Source: Thermoflexales bacterium
GTDB lineage: Bacteria; Chloroflexota; Anaerolineae; Fen-1058
DNA: 8,443 nt
Direction of reading: 5' to 3'
NCBI GenBank assembly: GCA_017999195.1
Contig: JAGOBP010000147.1
Coordinates: 1-8,443 of the forward strand
Every line of letters begins with the position of its first letter. The stretch's first letter is position 1. Shown one piece after another: positions 1-7,493 of the stretch. The translations under genes and the position numbers were made by a program. The notes under the pieces are model-generated. The model did not search any database. It was not told where the DNA came from and saw only the letters and a program-made list of their open reading frames with translations.

Positions 1-1
1 G

Positions 2-514
<513 letters not shown>

Positions 515-523
515 TCAAACCTT

Positions 524-595
524 GATCCACGAATCTACACGAATGAGCGCGAATGTAAACTGCCATTAGCGGAGATTCGTGTTGATTCGCGGATC
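524..595. repeat. Intergenic palindrome, CCACGAA family, copy 1
   Basis: Arms at 524-544 and 575-595 pair over 21 positions with two mismatches, around a loop of 30 bases. The left arm begins GATCCACGAATC and the right arm ends GATTCGCGGATC. The element fills most of the 108-base gap between msrP and msrQ. Its core (CCACGAA followed by CACGAA) recurs at 2526-2582 and 7434-7493. There is no T-run after the stem, so it does not look like a simple Rho-independent terminator. It may still fold in the transcript and separate msrP from msrQ expression. Confidence 0.8.
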
Positions 596-622
596 GTTTT
601 ACGTGTGTAGTGGTGCTATTCA

Positions 623-1264
623 ATGATGAAGCGCTTTACTCTTATCCGATGGGCCGTACATCTGGCGGCCTGGCTGCCGTTGATCGTGTTGATCAGCGAC
701 GCACTCAACGACAACTTGACCTTCAACCCCATTCAGGCGGCCACCCAACGCACCGGCGGTGCCGCCATCATTCTGCTGGGGCTGTCGTTGGCCTGCTCGC
801 CGCTGAGCACGTACTTTCAGTGGAAGGGCGCCACTAAATTGCGCCGACCGTTGGGGCTGTACGCCTTCCTGTACGCGGCCATTCACTTTACGTTGTTTGT
901 CGCCGTGGACTTTGGCTTTGACTTTAATCTGATCGCGCGGGAGTTTGTGGAGAAGCGCTACCTGTGGGCGGGCTTGCCGGCGTTCATCATCCTGCTGGCC
1001 CTTGCCGCGACTTCGTTCAAGTGGTCAATGAAGCGCCTGGGCCAGCGTTGGAAGAAGTTGCACCAGCTCGTCTACCTTGGCGCGCTGTTGGTGGTGCTGC
1101 ACTTGGCCTTCGTGATCAAGGGCGATCTGTTCACGCTGTCTGGCGATGTGTGGAAGCCGTTGGTCGCCGCCATCACGATCGGGGTGTTGTTGATCGCGCG
1201 CGTGCCGCCGCTCAAACGCGCGTGGTTGACGCAGCGATCGAGCGCGGCGCGCCGCTCCCCGTGA
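623..1264 (+). CDS. msrQ: MsrQ, haem-binding membrane electron donor to MsrP
   Basis: This 213-residue integral membrane protein carries b-type haem and passes electrons from the quinone pool or a flavin reductase to MsrP. It belongs to the ferric-reductase-like transmembrane family. About six hydrophobic segments are visible, for example around residues 10-25, 47-60, 78-96, 115-131, 150-165 and 173-190. The expected haem-ligand histidines appear at H88 (YAAIHFTLF), H147 (KKLHQLVYL) and H160 (VVLHLAFV), in nearly the same places as H91, H151 and H164 of the E. coli protein. The RRPLGLYAF loop is also typical. The start is the first of two adjacent ATG codons; a stop at 608-610 in the same frame rules out a longer version. 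No clear Shine-Dalgarno sequence precedes it. It ends 22 bases from the convergent MFS gene. Confidence 0.95.
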   Translation: MMKRFTLIRWAVHLAAWLPLIVLISDALNDNLTFNPIQAATQRTGGAAIILLGLSLACSPLSTYFQWKGATKLRRPLGLYAFLYAAIHFTLFVAVDFGFDFNLIAREFVEKRYLWAGLPAFIILLALAATSFKWSMKRLGQRWKKLHQLVYLGALLVVLHLAFVIKGDLFTLSGDVWKPLVAAITIGVLLIARVPPLKRAWLTQRSSAARRSP

Positions 1265-1286
1265 ACGATTGTGATCACCGGTGCGA

Positions 1287-2510
1287 TCAATCGCCGGGTG
1301 ATACCGCCGCGGCCATCACCACACGCGGCCGGGCGTGTTGGACCCACAACCCGATCGAAGCCGCAACCCCGATCGCCCCGGCGACAGCCAGCGGAAAAAT
1401 TCCCGCCGTCCAGTCACCGTTGGCAATCAGCGCCCCCACGATGGGCGGGCCAAAGAACATGCCGATGTTTTGCCCCATGCTGACAATGCCCAGCGCCAGC
1501 CCCGCAAACTGCGGATTCGGCATCGTCTCTGGCGCAAGCGTAAACGTTGCCGTGGGAATAAAGCCGATCACAAAACCCATCGCCAGCATGTAGGGCACGA
1601 TGATGCTGGCATTTCCCAGTCGCAGGCTCCAGAGCAGAAAAACACTCGAGATGACAAAAGCCACCGTCAATACCCCGTGACGATTCTTGACCCGATCCAG
1701 CACGCGGCCTGCAATCAGCGTCGACGGGATCACCGCCAGACTCGATAGGCTGGCGTAGAAACTGGCGGTTTCCAGGTTGACCCCTAAACCTTGATTGAAA
1801 TACGTCGGCGCCCACGTTGCAAAGGACAGAAAGGCAAAGTTGAACGCGCCGAAGACTAAGGCCAACATCCAACTGGCCGGATTCAACACCGCCTTGCCAA
1901 AAGACTGATTCGCGGCCTGCGGCTGTGCTCCGGGCCGATCGGCTGTGGGCGGCGCGCTCACGACGAGGGCATAGATGATCAACGCCACTAAGGCGAAGGC
2001 TGATCCAAACCACCAAATGCCCTGCCAGCCAAATGCATTCAACAGCGGTCCGGCCAGGTTGTACAAGATAAAACTGCCCACGGGCACCCATGACGCCCAG
2101 ATGCCCATCGGCGTGCCGCGTTCGTGCGGGGCAAACCACATGCTGATGACGGCGGGGGCCACCACGGCGATCAAGCCCAGGCCGATGCCTTCGATGGCGC
2201 GACCCACCAGTAACAGCGCCGCATCGTTCGCCAACGCCCCGATGATTGATCCCAGCAAGGTGCAGCCCAGCGCGATCATCCCGGACAGTCTAGGCCCAAA
2301 TTTGCCCAACACCAGCGCGGCCGGAATGCCCAGCACGATACCGGCTACGGCAAAGGCCGACATCAGCCAGCCGCCCGTCACCGCGTCGATGTGCAGATCG
2401 GCCATCAACGCCGACATGACCGGCGGCACTTTGGATTGATTGAGGGCAATCGCCACCCCGGCCAGGTACGCCGCTAACATCACTGCCCACGCTTTGCGTT
2501 TGGAATTCAT
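1287..2510 (-). CDS. MFS transporter, probably for the methylated substrate or its product
   Basis: This 407-residue protein of the major facilitator superfamily should have 12 membrane helices. The N-terminus (AVMLAAYLAGVAIALNQSKVPPVMSAL) resembles the CynX/NarK-like part of the family. A variant motif A (GKFGPRLSG, residues 69-77) lies between helices 2 and 3, and a second copy (GRVLDRVKNRHG) starts the C-terminal half after a central loop rich in Pro, Ala and Gln. The start ATG is at 2508-2510, with a weak AAGAG ribosome-binding sequence. It is the last gene of the - strand run, 87 bases after the UroD-fold methyltransferase, so it may import the methylated compound or export the demethylated product; that is inference from position. 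A TATAAA at 2520-2525 (- strand) could be a -10 box of its own promoter, but no good -35 accompanies it. Cyanate or nitrate transport is possible but unsupported by neighbours. Confidence 0.85.
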   Translation of the reverse strand: MNSKRKAWAVMLAAYLAGVAIALNQSKVPPVMSALMADLHIDAVTGGWLMSAFAVAGIVLGIPAALVLGKFGPRLSGMIALGCTLLGSIIGALANDAALLLVGRAIEGIGLGLIAVVAPAVISMWFAPHERGTPMGIWASWVPVGSFILYNLAGPLLNAFGWQGIWWFGSAFALVALIIYALVVSAPPTADRPGAQPQAANQSFGKAVLNPASWMLALVFGAFNFAFLSFATWAPTYFNQGLGVNLETASFYASLSSLAVIPSTLIAGRVLDRVKNRHGVLTVAFVISSVFLLWSLRLGNASIIVPYMLAMGFVIGFIPTATFTLAPETMPNPQFAGLALGIVSMGQNIGMFFGPPIVGALIANGDWTAGIFPLAVAGAIGVAASIGLWVQHARPRVVMAAAVSPGD

Positions 2511-2525
2511 GAGGACTCTTTATAA

Positions 2526-2582
2526 CCACGAAGGACACGCAGTCACACGACATCTTCGCGTGTCACTGCGTGCCCTTCATGG
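2526..2582. repeat. Intergenic palindrome, CCACGAA family, copy 2
   Basis: Arms at 2526-2549 and 2559-2582 pair over 24 positions with three mismatches, around a 9-base loop. The left arm begins CCACGAAGGACACGCAG. It occupies most of the 87-base gap between the UroD-fold methyltransferase stop and the MFS start. It is the tightest hairpin of the three copies and could act as a partial terminator or RNA-stabilising structure for the methyltransferase transcript. There is no U-tract on the - strand side. Confidence 0.8.
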
Positions 2583-2597
2583 ATCATCTAACGGCGC

Positions 2598-3872
2598 TTA
2601 ATAGACGCCGTACTCTTTAGTGGTGTCGATCCAGACCTTGACCAGATCGGGCCGACAGCCTTCCATCTCACCGACGCCGACGCTCATGAGGAAGCCGCCG
2701 CCTTTGCCGACTTCCTTGCACAGCCGCTTGGTGAACTCGCGGACTTCTTCCTCTGTCCCGGCTTGCAGCATGGAATTGCGCATGCCGCCCGTGATGGACA
2801 CCGTGTCGCCGACGACTTCCTTCACCTTGAAGATGTCGCTGAACTGGAACCAGCCCGCCGTCTTGCCCTTGGGCAGATCGGCCAGATACTTCAAGCGCTG
2901 ATCCCAGATGCCTTCGTAGAAGCAGAAGGGCCGGATGCCGTTATCCACCAACGTCAGCATCATCGCTTTCAACGTCGGCCAGTAGAACTTCTCAAACTGT
3001 GGCAGCGACATGAAGCCATCCGAGCCGCGATGCAGCGGGATGAAGGCCGTCTTCAGGCCGGTGGCATTGCAGAACGCAATGGCGTGTTCAAGTTCAAACT
3101 TCAAGACTTTCTCCATCGCCGCCAGCAGCTTATCGGGCCGGCGATGAATGTCCAGCATGATGCCGCGCATGCCGCGCAGCGTGTCCGACATGAAATCGAA
3201 CGGGGCTTCGATCAATGCTCCGGCCAACGGCGGCGGCGCAAAACCGGCGGCCGCCAGGCGCTGCGTCGTCTCCATCGTGCGCGCATCGGACTTGGCCTGC
3301 GCCTCGCCCGCTTTCATCAACATTTGCAAGGCGTGCGCGACGGGCGGAGCCTGCATAATGCCCAGATTGTACAGGTTGTACGTGCCAAAGGCCGCCATAC
3401 CCAACGGCGGCAGCATGCCAAAGCCGGCCAGCTCGGGGAAGACGCGCGGCCAGTATTTGCGGATCGACCAATCGGCCGGGTCCTCAATGAAGGCATCGTA
3501 GTCTTCGGGCTTCATGTACTCGCCCTCGACGAACTGGAACGAGCCGTTCGCGTCGAGGCCATGACCGGGGAACTTGACCATGACATCAGTGCCGATGGCA
3601 TAGCTGGAGGCTGGATTGTTGAACACGCCCATGATGCTGTCGGGCTGGAAATGTTCCGCCGCCTTGAGCAACATCTGGATCTCGGTCTCGCCGTTCTCGT
3701 GCTGCTCCTGTCGAGTAACACCGTACATCTCGGCCAGCATGTAGCCGGGGCCTAAAACGACCGGAATGCGATCGGGTTGCTTCAGTTGCAGCGCTTCGTT
3801 CATGCGGTTCAGGCGTTCGCCAAACAATTGATCGGCCGGCTTGCCCAAATCGGGATCGACATACGGGGTCAT
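2598..3872 (-). CDS. UroD-fold corrinoid-dependent methyltransferase (substrate:corrinoid, MT I)
   Basis: This 424-residue protein belongs to the uroporphyrinogen decarboxylase fold family that includes corrinoid methyltransferases (MtaA, MtbA, CmuA and O-demethylase MT I). It should take a methyl group from a small methylated compound and give it to Co(I) of the corrinoid protein encoded just upstream. Recognisable parts are the N-terminal RLNRMNEALQLKQPDRIPV, the barrel segment IPLHRGSDGFMS (278-289), QFEKFYWPTLKAMM (292-305), DLPKGKTAGWFQFSD (332-346) and VSITGGMRNSMLQAGTEEEV (358-377). The H-x-C zinc motif of MtaA/MtbA is absent: the matching region reads RPFCFYEGIW (314-323). A true haem-pathway decarboxylase is unlikely given the divergence and context. 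The ATG at 3870-3872 was chosen because an AGGAGG lies 8 bases before it and lies almost against the previous stop; longer versions would run into the corrinoid gene. The substrate is unknown; a methoxylated aromatic is my leading guess. Confidence 0.88.
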   Translation of the reverse strand: MTPYVDPDLGKPADQLFGERLNRMNEALQLKQPDRIPVVLGPGYMLAEMYGVTRQEQHENGETEIQMLLKAAEHFQPDSIMGVFNNPASSYAIGTDVMVKFPGHGLDANGSFQFVEGEYMKPEDYDAFIEDPADWSIRKYWPRVFPELAGFGMLPPLGMAAFGTYNLYNLGIMQAPPVAHALQMLMKAGEAQAKSDARTMETTQRLAAAGFAPPPLAGALIEAPFDFMSDTLRGMRGIMLDIHRRPDKLLAAMEKVLKFELEHAIAFCNATGLKTAFIPLHRGSDGFMSLPQFEKFYWPTLKAMMLTLVDNGIRPFCFYEGIWDQRLKYLADLPKGKTAGWFQFSDIFKVKEVVGDTVSITGGMRNSMLQAGTEEEVREFTKRLCKEVGKGGGFLMSVGVGEMEGCRPDLVKVWIDTTKEYGVY

Positions 3873-3873
3873 G

Positions 3874-4506
3874 TTAGTTGCCTCCTGTCCACTGCTTCGC
3901 CAACGCCACCGCCGACATCGCATCCTTGCCAAAGGCATCGGCCTTGACGTAGTCGCACACCTGCTGATCGATGGTGCCGCCGCCGACCATGATCTTCACC
4001 TGGCCGCGCAGACCCGCCGCCTCGATCGCGTCAACCGTGTCCTTCATCGACGTGTAGGCCAGCGTCAGGAAACCGGACAGCGCCACGACGGGCGGCTGCA
4101 ATTCTTTGATCTTCTCGACGAACGTCGCGATTGGCACATCGACGCCCAGGTCCGTGACCTGGAAGCCGTTCACGTCCAGCATGAAATTCACGATGTCCTT
4201 GCCGATGTCGTGAATGTCACCCTTGACCGTGCCCAGCAGCACCTTCGCGCCTTCTTTCGCGCCGGCCTCGTGCACGATGCGCGGCTTCACTTCCGCCGAG
4301 ATCGACTTGAGGATTTCACCGGCCAGAATCAGTTCGGGGATGAAATACTCACCCACCTCAAACCGTTGGCCGACGATGCTCATTGCCGCGCGGCAATCTT
4401 CCAAAATACCGACGGGGTCGGCGCCCTGATCGAGCATTTGCTTGATCAACGCGACAGCCTGTTCTTCCTCCATATCCGCGATCAACTGTACCAACTGCTC
4501 TGACAT
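3874..4506 (-). CDS. Corrinoid (B12-binding) methyl shuttle protein
   Basis: This 210-residue two-domain corrinoid protein of the MtaC/MtbC/OdmA type carries the methyl group between the two methyltransferases. The N-terminal helical cap domain (about 1-88) includes ILEDCRAAMSIVGQRFEVGEYFIPELILAGE. The Rossmann-like B12 domain follows, with the cobalt-ligating motif GDIHDIGKDIV (96-106, ligand H99), then ALSGFLT (142-148, the usual S-x-L position) and VGGGTID (174-180), the GG loop that contacts the corrinoid tail. Length is typical. The start was put at the ATG of 4504-4506 (MSEQLVQLI) because AAGGAG lies 6 bases upstream; an upstream ATG giving 12 more residues has no such support. The stop is one base from the start of the UroD-fold gene, so the two are probably translationally coupled and made together, as expected for a donor-acceptor pair. 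Confidence 0.96.
   Translation of the reverse strand: MSEQLVQLIADMEEEQAVALIKQMLDQGADPVGILEDCRAAMSIVGQRFEVGEYFIPELILAGEILKSISAEVKPRIVHEAGAKEGAKVLLGTVKGDIHDIGKDIVNFMLDVNGFQVTDLGVDVPIATFVEKIKELQPPVVALSGFLTLAYTSMKDTVDAIEAAGLRGQVKIMVGGGTIDQQVCDYVKADAFGKDAMSAVALAKQWTGGN
3881..3886 (-). promoter_or_regulatory. Ribosome-binding site of the UroD-fold methyltransferase
   Basis: AGGAGG on the - strand lies 8 bases before the ATG at 3870-3872 and inside the last codons of the corrinoid gene. It fixes the start and suggests translational coupling across the one-base gap. Confidence 0.85.
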
Positions 4507-4512
4507 GTTGCG

Positions 4513-4518
4513 CTCCTT
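4513..4518 (-). promoter_or_regulatory. Ribosome-binding site of the corrinoid protein gene
   Basis: AAGGAG on the - strand lies 6 bases before the ATG at 4504-4506. It decides the MSEQL start over the upstream in-frame ATG. Confidence 0.85.
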
Positions 4519-4544
4519 TGGGGTAGATAGGGCCGAGATCAATT

Positions 4545-4571
4545 AGCGGGCAGGGGGTTGATGTGCCCGCT
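4545..4571. other. GC-rich stem-loop between MeTr and corrinoid genes
   Basis: AGCGGGCA (4545-4552) and TGCCCGCT (4564-4571) form a perfect 8-base stem around an 11-base loop, starting four bases beyond the MeTr stop. On the - strand it is followed by AATTGATC rather than a U-run, so termination would be weak. It could be a processing or stabilising structure that lets the corrinoid and UroD-fold genes accumulate to a different level from the upstream genes. It is unrelated in sequence to the CCACGAA palindromes. Confidence 0.5.
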
Positions 4572-4575
4572 TTAG

Positions 4576-5385
4576 TCAACTTTGTTTGGGGGCTTCCAGC
4601 AAGCCTTTGCGGAACGCGCGCGTATAGCCCAGACAATGCTTGTCATTGCCCAGCAAGAGATCGGTGGCAAACAACGCCGCCTTCAACTCCCGATCGTTCG
4701 GATCGATGATGGCGGTATCCATGCCCGCCGCCACGGCCAGCGTCAGGAAGGTGCGATTCACCAATGAGCGCACCGGCAAGCCAAACGAGACATTGCTGAG
4801 GCCCAGAGAAATATGAGTCGTGGGGAACTCGCTGCGAATCGCGCGGATCGTATCCAGCGTCATGCGGCCCGCCTCGGTGTTCGTCGCGATGGTCATCACC
4901 AACGCATCGACGTACACTTTCTCATCGGGCACGTTCACCGCGCGCGTGGCTTCAAATAACTTGCGCACCACCGACATGCGACCGTCTACATCGGCGGGGA
5001 TGCCCTTGTCGTCCATCGCCAGCGCAATCACTTCGCAACCATGCTGCGCCACGATCGGCAGGACATTGCTCAAGCGATCGGGTTCGCCGCTGATCGAATT
5101 GATCATGGGCGTCTTCTTCACCGCGCCAATCGCCGCGGCCAGGGCTTTGGGATTCGCGCTATCGAGACACAGGGTCACATCGGTCACCTCTTGAATCAGG
5201 CCGATGAGCCATAGCATGTCGTCCACTTCGCGATCGGGATGCGTGCCCGCGTTGACGTCCAGCCAGTGCGCGCCGCCGTCCACTTGCTTCTTCGCCAGAT
5301 TTTGAATGAACGCCGCATCGCGATTGGCAATTGCCGCCGCGACAGTCTTGCGCGTGCCGTTGATTTTTTCACCGATGATTTTCAT
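4576..5385 (-). CDS. Methyltetrahydrofolate:corrinoid methyltransferase (MT II, AcsE/MtgA-like)
   Basis: This 269-residue TIM-barrel enzyme of the pterin-binding family should move the methyl group between the corrinoid protein and tetrahydrofolate. It begins MKIIGEKINGTRK, the family's standard opening. Residues that match the folate-binding set of the Moorella enzyme fall at the same numbers: D75 (LCLDSAN), N96 (PMINSISGE) and D160 (VYVDALV), with N198 (LGLSNVSFGLP) nearly so. The segment GAHWLDVNAG (38-47) is also characteristic. Length is normal. The ATG at 5383-5385 is preceded by AGGAGG at 4 bases; the open frame extends to 5496, but that part lies in a repeat element and is discarded. 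In this operon the reaction most likely runs toward methyl-THF, feeding C1 metabolism. Both directions are known in the family. Confidence 0.95.
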   Translation of the reverse strand: MKIIGEKINGTRKTVAAAIANRDAAFIQNLAKKQVDGGAHWLDVNAGTHPDREVDDMLWLIGLIQEVTDVTLCLDSANPKALAAAIGAVKKTPMINSISGEPDRLSNVLPIVAQHGCEVIALAMDDKGIPADVDGRMSVVRKLFEATRAVNVPDEKVYVDALVMTIATNTEAGRMTLDTIRAIRSEFPTTHISLGLSNVSFGLPVRSLVNRTFLTLAVAAGMDTAIIDPNDRELKAALFATDLLLGNDKHCLGYTRAFRKGLLEAPKQS

Positions 5386-5389
5386 ATAG

Positions 5390-5395
5390 CCTCCT
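5390..5395 (-). promoter_or_regulatory. Ribosome-binding site of the MeTr gene
   Basis: AGGAGG on the - strand lies 4 bases before the ATG at 5383-5385. It rules out the longer open frame that starts at 5496 within the repeat. Confidence 0.88.
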
Positions 5396-5403
5396 GGGCA
5401 GGT

Positions 5404-5574
5404 CGTCATTGCGAGCGTTCTGAGCGGAGCCGCATTTTTTTGCGGCGGAGTCGAAGAATGCGAAGCAACACATGCGGTGCAGTGCTCCCGTCTCAATCTC
5501 GGTCTGTCACGAGATTGCTTCGTCGCATCCTTCGACTTCGCTTCGCTCCGCTCAGGATGCTTCTCGCAATGACG
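5404..5574. repeat. Long imperfect palindromic element (CGTCATTGCGAG type)
   Basis: This element of about 171 bases has perfect 12-base outer arms, CGTCATTGCGAG (5404-5415) and CTCGCAATGACG (5563-5574). Related segments follow inside: GTCGAAGAATGCGA...AGCAA on the left (5450-5468) against TTGCTTCG...CTTCGAC on the right (about 5515-5536). A central hairpin pairs CAATCTCG (5494-5501) with CGAGATTG (5510-5517). CCGCA-T6-TGCGG (5430-5445) forms a small side hairpin. It fills the 191-base gap between the RACE and MeTr genes and looks like a non-autonomous dispersed repeat. Similar elements with TCATTGCGAG ends are, to my recollection, common in many environmental genomes. No open frame in it looks coding. 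Confidence 0.8.
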
Positions 5575-5576
5575 TG

Positions 5577-7412
5577 TTAGATTTGTTTCGGAAACATCAT
5601 CGACTTGGCAAAGCGGCTGTTAAAGCCCGCCTGCGTCGTCAATTCAATATAACCCGTGCGTTTCATAATTTGCTGCGCGCGATGGCGTTCTTTCAGCGAC
5701 AACAGCGCCATCTTCGCGCCCACGCCCGCCGCATTGCCCACCTGCACATACTTGGCTTTGGGCAAACGCGGCAGCAAACCAATCGCTAACGCGCTCTCCA
5801 GATCGAGATACGAACCAAACGCGCCCGCCACGATGACTTCTTCGATGTCATCCAGTGCGGTGTTCGTCGCCACGATGAGCGTTTCCAGCCCCGACGCGAT
5901 GGCGCCTTTCGCCAATTGAATCTCGTTCACGTCCGACTGCGTGATGACGATGTCGCGGCCGGTGCCGCTGATGTCGGCCGCAGCCAATACGAATTCCCAA
6001 CCTTGCTCGTTTTTGCGAACGCCAATCGCTTCGCGGTTCAACCGCCCCCGATGGCTGATCACACCCGATCGGAACATCTCGGCAATCGCGTCCACGATGC
6101 CCGAGCCACACACGCCCACCGGCGGCGCATCGCCGATCGTTTTGATCTGCACCCGGCCGTCGGCCGTAATCTTCACGCCTTCGATCGCGCCTGTGGAAGC
6201 CCGCATCCCGTCGCGAATGTGCGCGCCTTCAAAGGCCGGGCCAGACGCGCATGAGGCGGAGGTCAAGGTTTTTTCGTTAGGCTTGAGCAAAGCAATCTCA
6301 GTATTCGTGCCGATGTCCACGCCGATGGCGACATACGGCTTGCGATCGAGATCGCTGCCGAGGATCATCGCGACGTGATCGGCCCCGACGAAGCCGCCGA
6401 TGCACGGCAGCACATGCACATACGCGCCCACGGCGAGATCGATCTGAAGGTCGCGCGCTTTCACATCGAGCGCGGTGCTGGTGGCCGCCACAAACGGCGA
6501 CACCGACAGTTGTTGCACGGGCAGATCGAGGAACAGATGCGTCATGGCCGTGTTGCCCACAATGCACGCTTCCACGATTTGCGCGCGTGATACGCCGCAG
6601 TCTTCGGCCAAGGTACCGATCATGGTGTTAAAGGCTTCGCGCACCACGCGCGCCAGTTCCGACGAGCCATCGGCGTTGCGGGTGGCATGCACCATGCGAC
6701 TGATCACGTCTTCGCCGTAACCGATCTGCGGATTCATCACGCCCGTCGCCGCTAACTCTTCGCCCGTTTCCAGATCGACCAGGTAGCCTGCCACTTTGGT
6801 CGTGCCCAGATCGGCGGCAAACCCGATCGGTTTGCGGCCGGCCGCTTCAAAGCCCACGATTTCGTTGTTGCGCGCGTACACTGTCAAATGCCAATTGGCG
6901 CGTCGCGCCAACGTCGAGAGCGTGCGCACGACGGCGGGTTCGGCGAACCATTTGCGCTGGCCGTGCATGGTTTCCAGCGCATCAATGATGCGATCGAGAT
7001 CGGAGCGCAGATCGTACAGGGTCGGTTCGGGCACTTCGACTTCATAGGCGTGCACGGCCGCTTCGATCTGCATCTGGCGCGCAACGCCGTTGACCTGCAA
7101 GCGCTGATCGGTGACGAGCGAGGCTTTGGGGACGTGGACCTTGACATTACTATGGACGTGACACCGACAGGCCAGCCGCTGCCCGGAAGAAATCTCTAGT
7201 TGCGACAAATACCGCCGATCCGCATCGACCGGCGCGGACACGTCCCCCGACATGATCGTCACGCGGCAGCGGCCGCACGTGCCTTCGCCGCCGCACACCG
7301 ACGCCAGGCCGATGCCCGCCTGCCGCGCGGCGTCGAGCAAGTTGGCGTCGGCCGCCACCTGAACGCGCTTACCGATTGGTTCAAAGTCGACTTCAAACGT
7401 GCTGGCTCCCAT
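5577..7412 (-). CDS. Reductive activator of corrinoid enzymes (Fe-S/ASKHA ATPase, RACE)
   Basis: This 611-residue protein uses ATP to drive reduction of corrinoid that has slipped to inactive Co(II) back to Co(I). The N-terminal [2Fe-2S] ferredoxin domain has C40, C46, C49 (VCGGEGTCGRCRV) and C82 (LACRC). A linker domain follows (about 100-195). The ASKHA ATPase-like region begins with the phosphate-1 motif FAADLGTTKV (198-207) and continues with NPQIGYGEDVISRM (227-240). Later come VDIGTNTEIAL, SCASGPAFEGAHI, VGVCGSGIVDAIAEM and VAGAFGSYLD. Length and order match activators such as those of acetogen O-demethylases. The ATG at 7410-7412 has GAAGGA 5 bases upstream. The next gene is MeTr, after a 191-base repeat. 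The family was long annotated as ferredoxin or DUF4445; the role assigned here comes from characterised relatives and from the operon. Confidence 0.95.
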   Translation of the reverse strand: MGASTFEVDFEPIGKRVQVAADANLLDAARQAGIGLASVCGGEGTCGRCRVTIMSGDVSAPVDADRRYLSQLEISSGQRLACRCHVHSNVKVHVPKASLVTDQRLQVNGVARQMQIEAAVHAYEVEVPEPTLYDLRSDLDRIIDALETMHGQRKWFAEPAVVRTLSTLARRANWHLTVYARNNEIVGFEAAGRKPIGFAADLGTTKVAGYLVDLETGEELAATGVMNPQIGYGEDVISRMVHATRNADGSSELARVVREAFNTMIGTLAEDCGVSRAQIVEACIVGNTAMTHLFLDLPVQQLSVSPFVAATSTALDVKARDLQIDLAVGAYVHVLPCIGGFVGADHVAMILGSDLDRKPYVAIGVDIGTNTEIALLKPNEKTLTSASCASGPAFEGAHIRDGMRASTGAIEGVKITADGRVQIKTIGDAPPVGVCGSGIVDAIAEMFRSGVISHRGRLNREAIGVRKNEQGWEFVLAAADISGTGRDIVITQSDVNEIQLAKGAIASGLETLIVATNTALDDIEEVIVAGAFGSYLDLESALAIGLLPRLPKAKYVQVGNAAGVGAKMALLSLKERHRAQQIMKRTGYIELTTQAGFNSRFAKSMMFPKQI

Positions 7413-7433
7413 GGTTCATCCTTCAGCACAAAT

Positions 7434-7493
7434 TTTGATCCACGAAGGACACGAAGGCCACCAAGTTTTTCTTCGTGTTCTTCGTGGATCAAA
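7434..7493. repeat. Intergenic palindrome, CCACGAA family, copy 3
   Basis: Arms at 7434-7456 and 7471-7493 pair over 23 positions with a single G-T wobble, around a 14-base loop ending in five T. The left arm begins TTTGATCCACGAAGG and the right arm ends TTCGTGGATCAAA. It starts right at the stop codon of the DUF1638 gene and ends about 20 bases before the RACE start, leaving room only for the RACE ribosome-binding site. The near-perfect pairing points to recent arrival or selection for the hairpin. Confidence 0.85.

Noticed and set aside
1265..1286. Overlapping palindromes GTGATCAC and CACCGGTG between convergent msrQ and MFS stops
   Set aside because: Too short and without a T-run; not convincing as a bidirectional terminator.
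2763..3755. 330-residue open frame on the + strand opposite the UroD-fold gene
   Set aside because: It is rich in Arg, Gln and His, has no recognisable domain, and mirrors a well-supported gene; a shadow of high-GC codon use.
5430..5445. CCGCA-T6-TGCGG hairpin as a Rho-independent terminator
   Set aside because: The T-run is in the loop, not after the stem, and it is internal to the repeat element.
5386..5496. Open frame extending MeTr upstream by 37 residues
   Set aside because: The extension lies in the 171-base palindrome, and AGGAGG plus the MKIIGEKING opening fix the start at 5385.
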